Shown here one piece after another: positions 62,195 to 64,000 of a stretch of DNA of 64,000 nt. Source of the DNA: Streptosporangium sp. NBC_01495 (GTDB lineage Bacteria > Actinomycetota > Actinomycetes > Streptosporangiales > Streptosporangiaceae); the NCBI RefSeq assembly GCF_036250735.1, contig NZ_CP109430.1, positions 620,001 to 684,000 of the forward strand, read 5' to 3'. Below the pieces are notes generated by a model, which had not been told where the DNA came from, did not search any database, and saw only the letters and a list, made by a program, of their open reading frames with translations. Both the position numbers and the translations under genes were made by a program. The first letter of the stretch is position 1, and every line of letters starts with the position of its first letter.

Positions 62195-63712
62195 TTGGCC
62201 GATCTGCACCTCGTCGTCGACCGAGCGGCGGGCGGCGTCGCCGCCCAGATCGCCCGCGAGCTCCGCGAGGCGGTACGGCGCGGGCGGCTGGCGGCCGGGG
62301 CCAGGCTGCCCGCCAGCCGCGAGCTGGCCAAAGATCTCGGGCTCTCCCGCGGCGTGGTGGTCGAGGCGTACGAGCAGCTCGTCGCCGAGGGCTTCCTGCT
62401 CTCCCGGATCGGGGCGGGAACCACCGTGGCCCCGGCGGCGAGCCGCACCGCCGCCCTGCCCGCTCTCCCCGACGGTCCCTCCCCGGCGCCGGAAGGGCCG
62501 TCGCGCGCCGCACCTGCCGGGAAAGGAGATCGCGCCGCACCTGCCGCGAAAGGAGACCGCGAGCCGTACCACGGGCGCCGATCCACCGCGCCCGACCTGG
62601 GGGCGTTCCCCAGGGAGCGATGGCTGGCCTCGATGAGGAGGACGCTCGCCGCGCTGCCCGCGGAGGCCCTGGACTACGGCGATCCCGGCGGGGTCCCGGT
62701 GCTGCGCGAGGAACTGGCCGCCTATCTCGGGAGGGTGAGGGCGGCCGATGTGAGCCCGGACAACCTGGTGATCGTGGGCGGGGTGGCCCAGGGGATCAGC
62801 CTCACGATCCAGGCGCTCGCGGGAAGGCTTCCCCGGACCCGGTCGCCCCACGACCTCGGCTGGTTCCTCCGGGGGGCCGCGCGCCCGGCGCCGCCCCCCG
62901 GCCGGATCCGGCTGGCGGTGGAGGATCCGGCGGGGGGACGCCAGCTCCCGCTGCTGCACGCCGCGGGCGCCGACCTGGTCGCCGTCCCCGTGGACGGCGA
63001 GGGCGTCGACGTCGGGGCCCTGGCCGCGACCGGGGTGCGCGCGGTGCTGCTCACCCCCGCGCACCAGTACCCGACGGGGGTCGTGCTCTCGCCCCGCCGC
63101 CGCGCCGAGCTGATCGAGTGGGCCGCCGCGACCGGCGCGGCGATCCTGGAGGACGACTACGACGCGGAGTTCCGCTTCGACCGCGACCCGGTGGGCTGCC
63201 TGCAGGGGCTCGCCGCCGACCGGGTGATCCTGATCGGGAGTGTCAGCAAGTCCCTGGCCCCCGGGCTCCGCCTGGGCTGGGTGGCCGCCCCGCCCGAGAT
63301 CGCCGAGTCGCTGCGGCTGGCCCGCGGCGAGCTGGACCTGGGGTCGCCCGTCCTGGAGCAGTACGTCCTGGCCGACTTCGTCGCGACCGGCGGCTACGAC
63401 CGGCACCTGAGGAGGATGCGCCGGGAGTACCGCGCCCGCCGCGACGCCTTCGCGCTCGCCCTCGGCGAGCACCTTCCCGAGATCACCGTGCGGGGCGTTT
63501 CCGCCGGGCTCCACCTGCTCGCCGAGCTGCCGTACGGCTGGGACGAGGCGGCGGTGGCGGAGACGGCCCAGGACTGCGGGCTGGCGGTCGAGCCGGTGGG
63601 CCCGATGCGGCACGCCCCGGGGCCGCCCGCGCTGGTGATGGGCTTCGCCCGCCTGCCCGTTCGCCGCGCCGACGCGACGATCCGCGCCCTCGCCGACGCC
63701 CTGCGCCGCTGA
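62195..63712 (+). CDS. MocR/PdxR-type regulator (GntR HTH fused to class I aminotransferase)
   Basis: A 505-residue protein. The N-terminal GntR winged helix (IARELREAVRRGRLAAGARLPASRELAKDLGLSRGVVVEAYEQL) spans residues 12-65. A Pro/Ala/Gly linker follows, then an aminotransferase domain with YGDPGGVPVLREELAAYL, ILEDDYDAEFRF near residue 320 and the PLP lysine in GSVSKSLAPGLRLGW near residue 352. MocR proteins bind PLP and regulate divergent genes. TTG 62195 is chosen because AGAGGA lies 6 bases upstream; ATG 62126 would overlap the EamA start. Confidence 0.85.
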   Translation: MADLHLVVDRAAGGVAAQIARELREAVRRGRLAAGARLPASRELAKDLGLSRGVVVEAYEQLVAEGFLLSRIGAGTTVAPAASRTAALPALPDGPSPAPEGPSRAAPAGKGDRAAPAAKGDREPYHGRRSTAPDLGAFPRERWLASMRRTLAALPAEALDYGDPGGVPVLREELAAYLGRVRAADVSPDNLVIVGGVAQGISLTIQALAGRLPRTRSPHDLGWFLRGAARPAPPPGRIRLAVEDPAGGRQLPLLHAAGADLVAVPVDGEGVDVGALAATGVRAVLLTPAHQYPTGVVLSPRRRAELIEWAAATGAAILEDDYDAEFRFDRDPVGCLQGLAADRVILIGSVSKSLAPGLRLGWVAAPPEIAESLRLARGELDLGSPVLEQYVLADFVATGGYDRHLRRMRREYRARRDAFALALGEHLPEITVRGVSAGLHLLAELPYGWDEAAVAETAQDCGLAVEPVGPMRHAPGPPALVMGFARLPVRRADATIRALADALRR

Positions 63713-63867
63713 CGCGCCCCACGAGACCCCCTCCCACCTGCGGATACGCCCTCCATGGGATGTGCTGTCCGGACGGGAGGATCGTCCATATGTCCTGACA
63801 AATTCTTGACGGCTTCTGACTCGTCGCCTAGAACTGGAGATCGACCGCTTTCTTCTCCGGAGGCACG

Positions 63868-64000
63868 ATGCGTGTTGGGCTACTGGGACTCGGCAGGATC
63901 GGGGCGTTCCACGCCGCGACCCTGGCGGCGCATCCCGGGGTCGACGAGCTGGTGGTGAGCGACGCGGACGGCGGGCGGGCGGCGGAGGTGGCAGCCAGGC
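63868..64000 (+). CDS. Gfo/Idh/MocA-family oxidoreductase, N-terminal fragment
   Basis: The first 44 codons are present; the window ends inside the gene. The N-terminus MRVGLLGLGRIGAFHAATLAAHPGV contains the dinucleotide-binding GLGRIG loop of the family, and the following VVSDADGGRAAEVAA matches the acidic end of beta strand 2. Family members act on inositols, sugars and other polyols with NAD(P). ATG 63868 has GGAGG about 6 bases upstream. Confidence 0.8.
   Translation, partial: MRVGLLGLGRIGAFHAATLAAHPGVDELVVSDADGGRAAEVAAR

Overview
The window is about 64 kb of very GC-rich DNA with GTG and TTG starts, many SD-less (probably leaderless) genes, mycothiol metabolism (mca), an AfsQ1/AfsQ2-type two-component system, Pro/Gly-rich Ser/Thr kinases and TIGR04222 proteins. 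This points to a filamentous actinobacterium. A member of the Streptosporangiales (Streptosporangium, Nonomuraea or a relative) is my best guess, by inference only. The run metB, ilvA, mca, greA, pckG, fumC/fum class I resembles the conserved chromosomal core of streptomycetes as I remember it, so this is mostly core chromosome rather than a genomic island.

Layout. 1-461: decayed IS200/IS605 (TnpB) right-end debris abutting metB. 0.5-8.3 kb: metB, small membrane proteins, a MoxR ATPase/VWA pair and a FIST sensory protein. 8.3-12.4 kb: a frame-disrupted gene, two tandem paralogous lipoproteins, and a membrane protein with its PadR regulator and a perfect 12-bp inverted-repeat operator. 12.5-18 kb: ilvA, an M1-family metallopeptidase lipoprotein, an RDD protein, and hppD divergent from an Lrp/AsnC regulator. 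18-29.9 kb: a class A penicillin-binding protein, a DUF255 thioredoxin-domain protein, mca-DUF4307-greA, an NlpC/P60 hydrolase and a TetR regulator. 30-32 kb: GTP-dependent PEP carboxykinase behind four DasR-box-like sites.

32.3-35.7 kb holds the most unusual locus. Two TIGR04222-type membrane proteins with Cys/Gly/Ser-rich cytosolic tails flank a DUF692 (multinuclear iron oxygenase, MNIO) enzyme and a translationally coupled small partner. The arrangement suggests post-translational modification of cysteines in the tails of membrane proteins.

36-45 kb: a cis-prenyl transferase, a PIN-PhoH protein, a 64-bp tandem repeat array, the overlapping afsQ1-afsQ2-lipoprotein operon, a lytic-transglycosylase-like protein and a family 2 glycosyltransferase. 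45-52 kb: a probable 3-hydroxybutyrate-ester utilisation cluster (secreted esterase, alpha/beta hydrolase, MHS-type transporter, GAF/PucR regulator, 3-hydroxybutyrate dehydrogenase-like SDR). 52-61 kb: a class II and a class I fumarase bracket two Ser/Thr kinases and an Fe/Mn superoxide dismutase whose divergent promoter carries two matches to the nickel-responsive Nur box. 61-64 kb: an EamA exporter divergent from a MocR-type regulator, then the start of a Gfo/Idh/MocA oxidoreductase cut by the window edge. No rRNA, tRNA or CRISPR array was seen.
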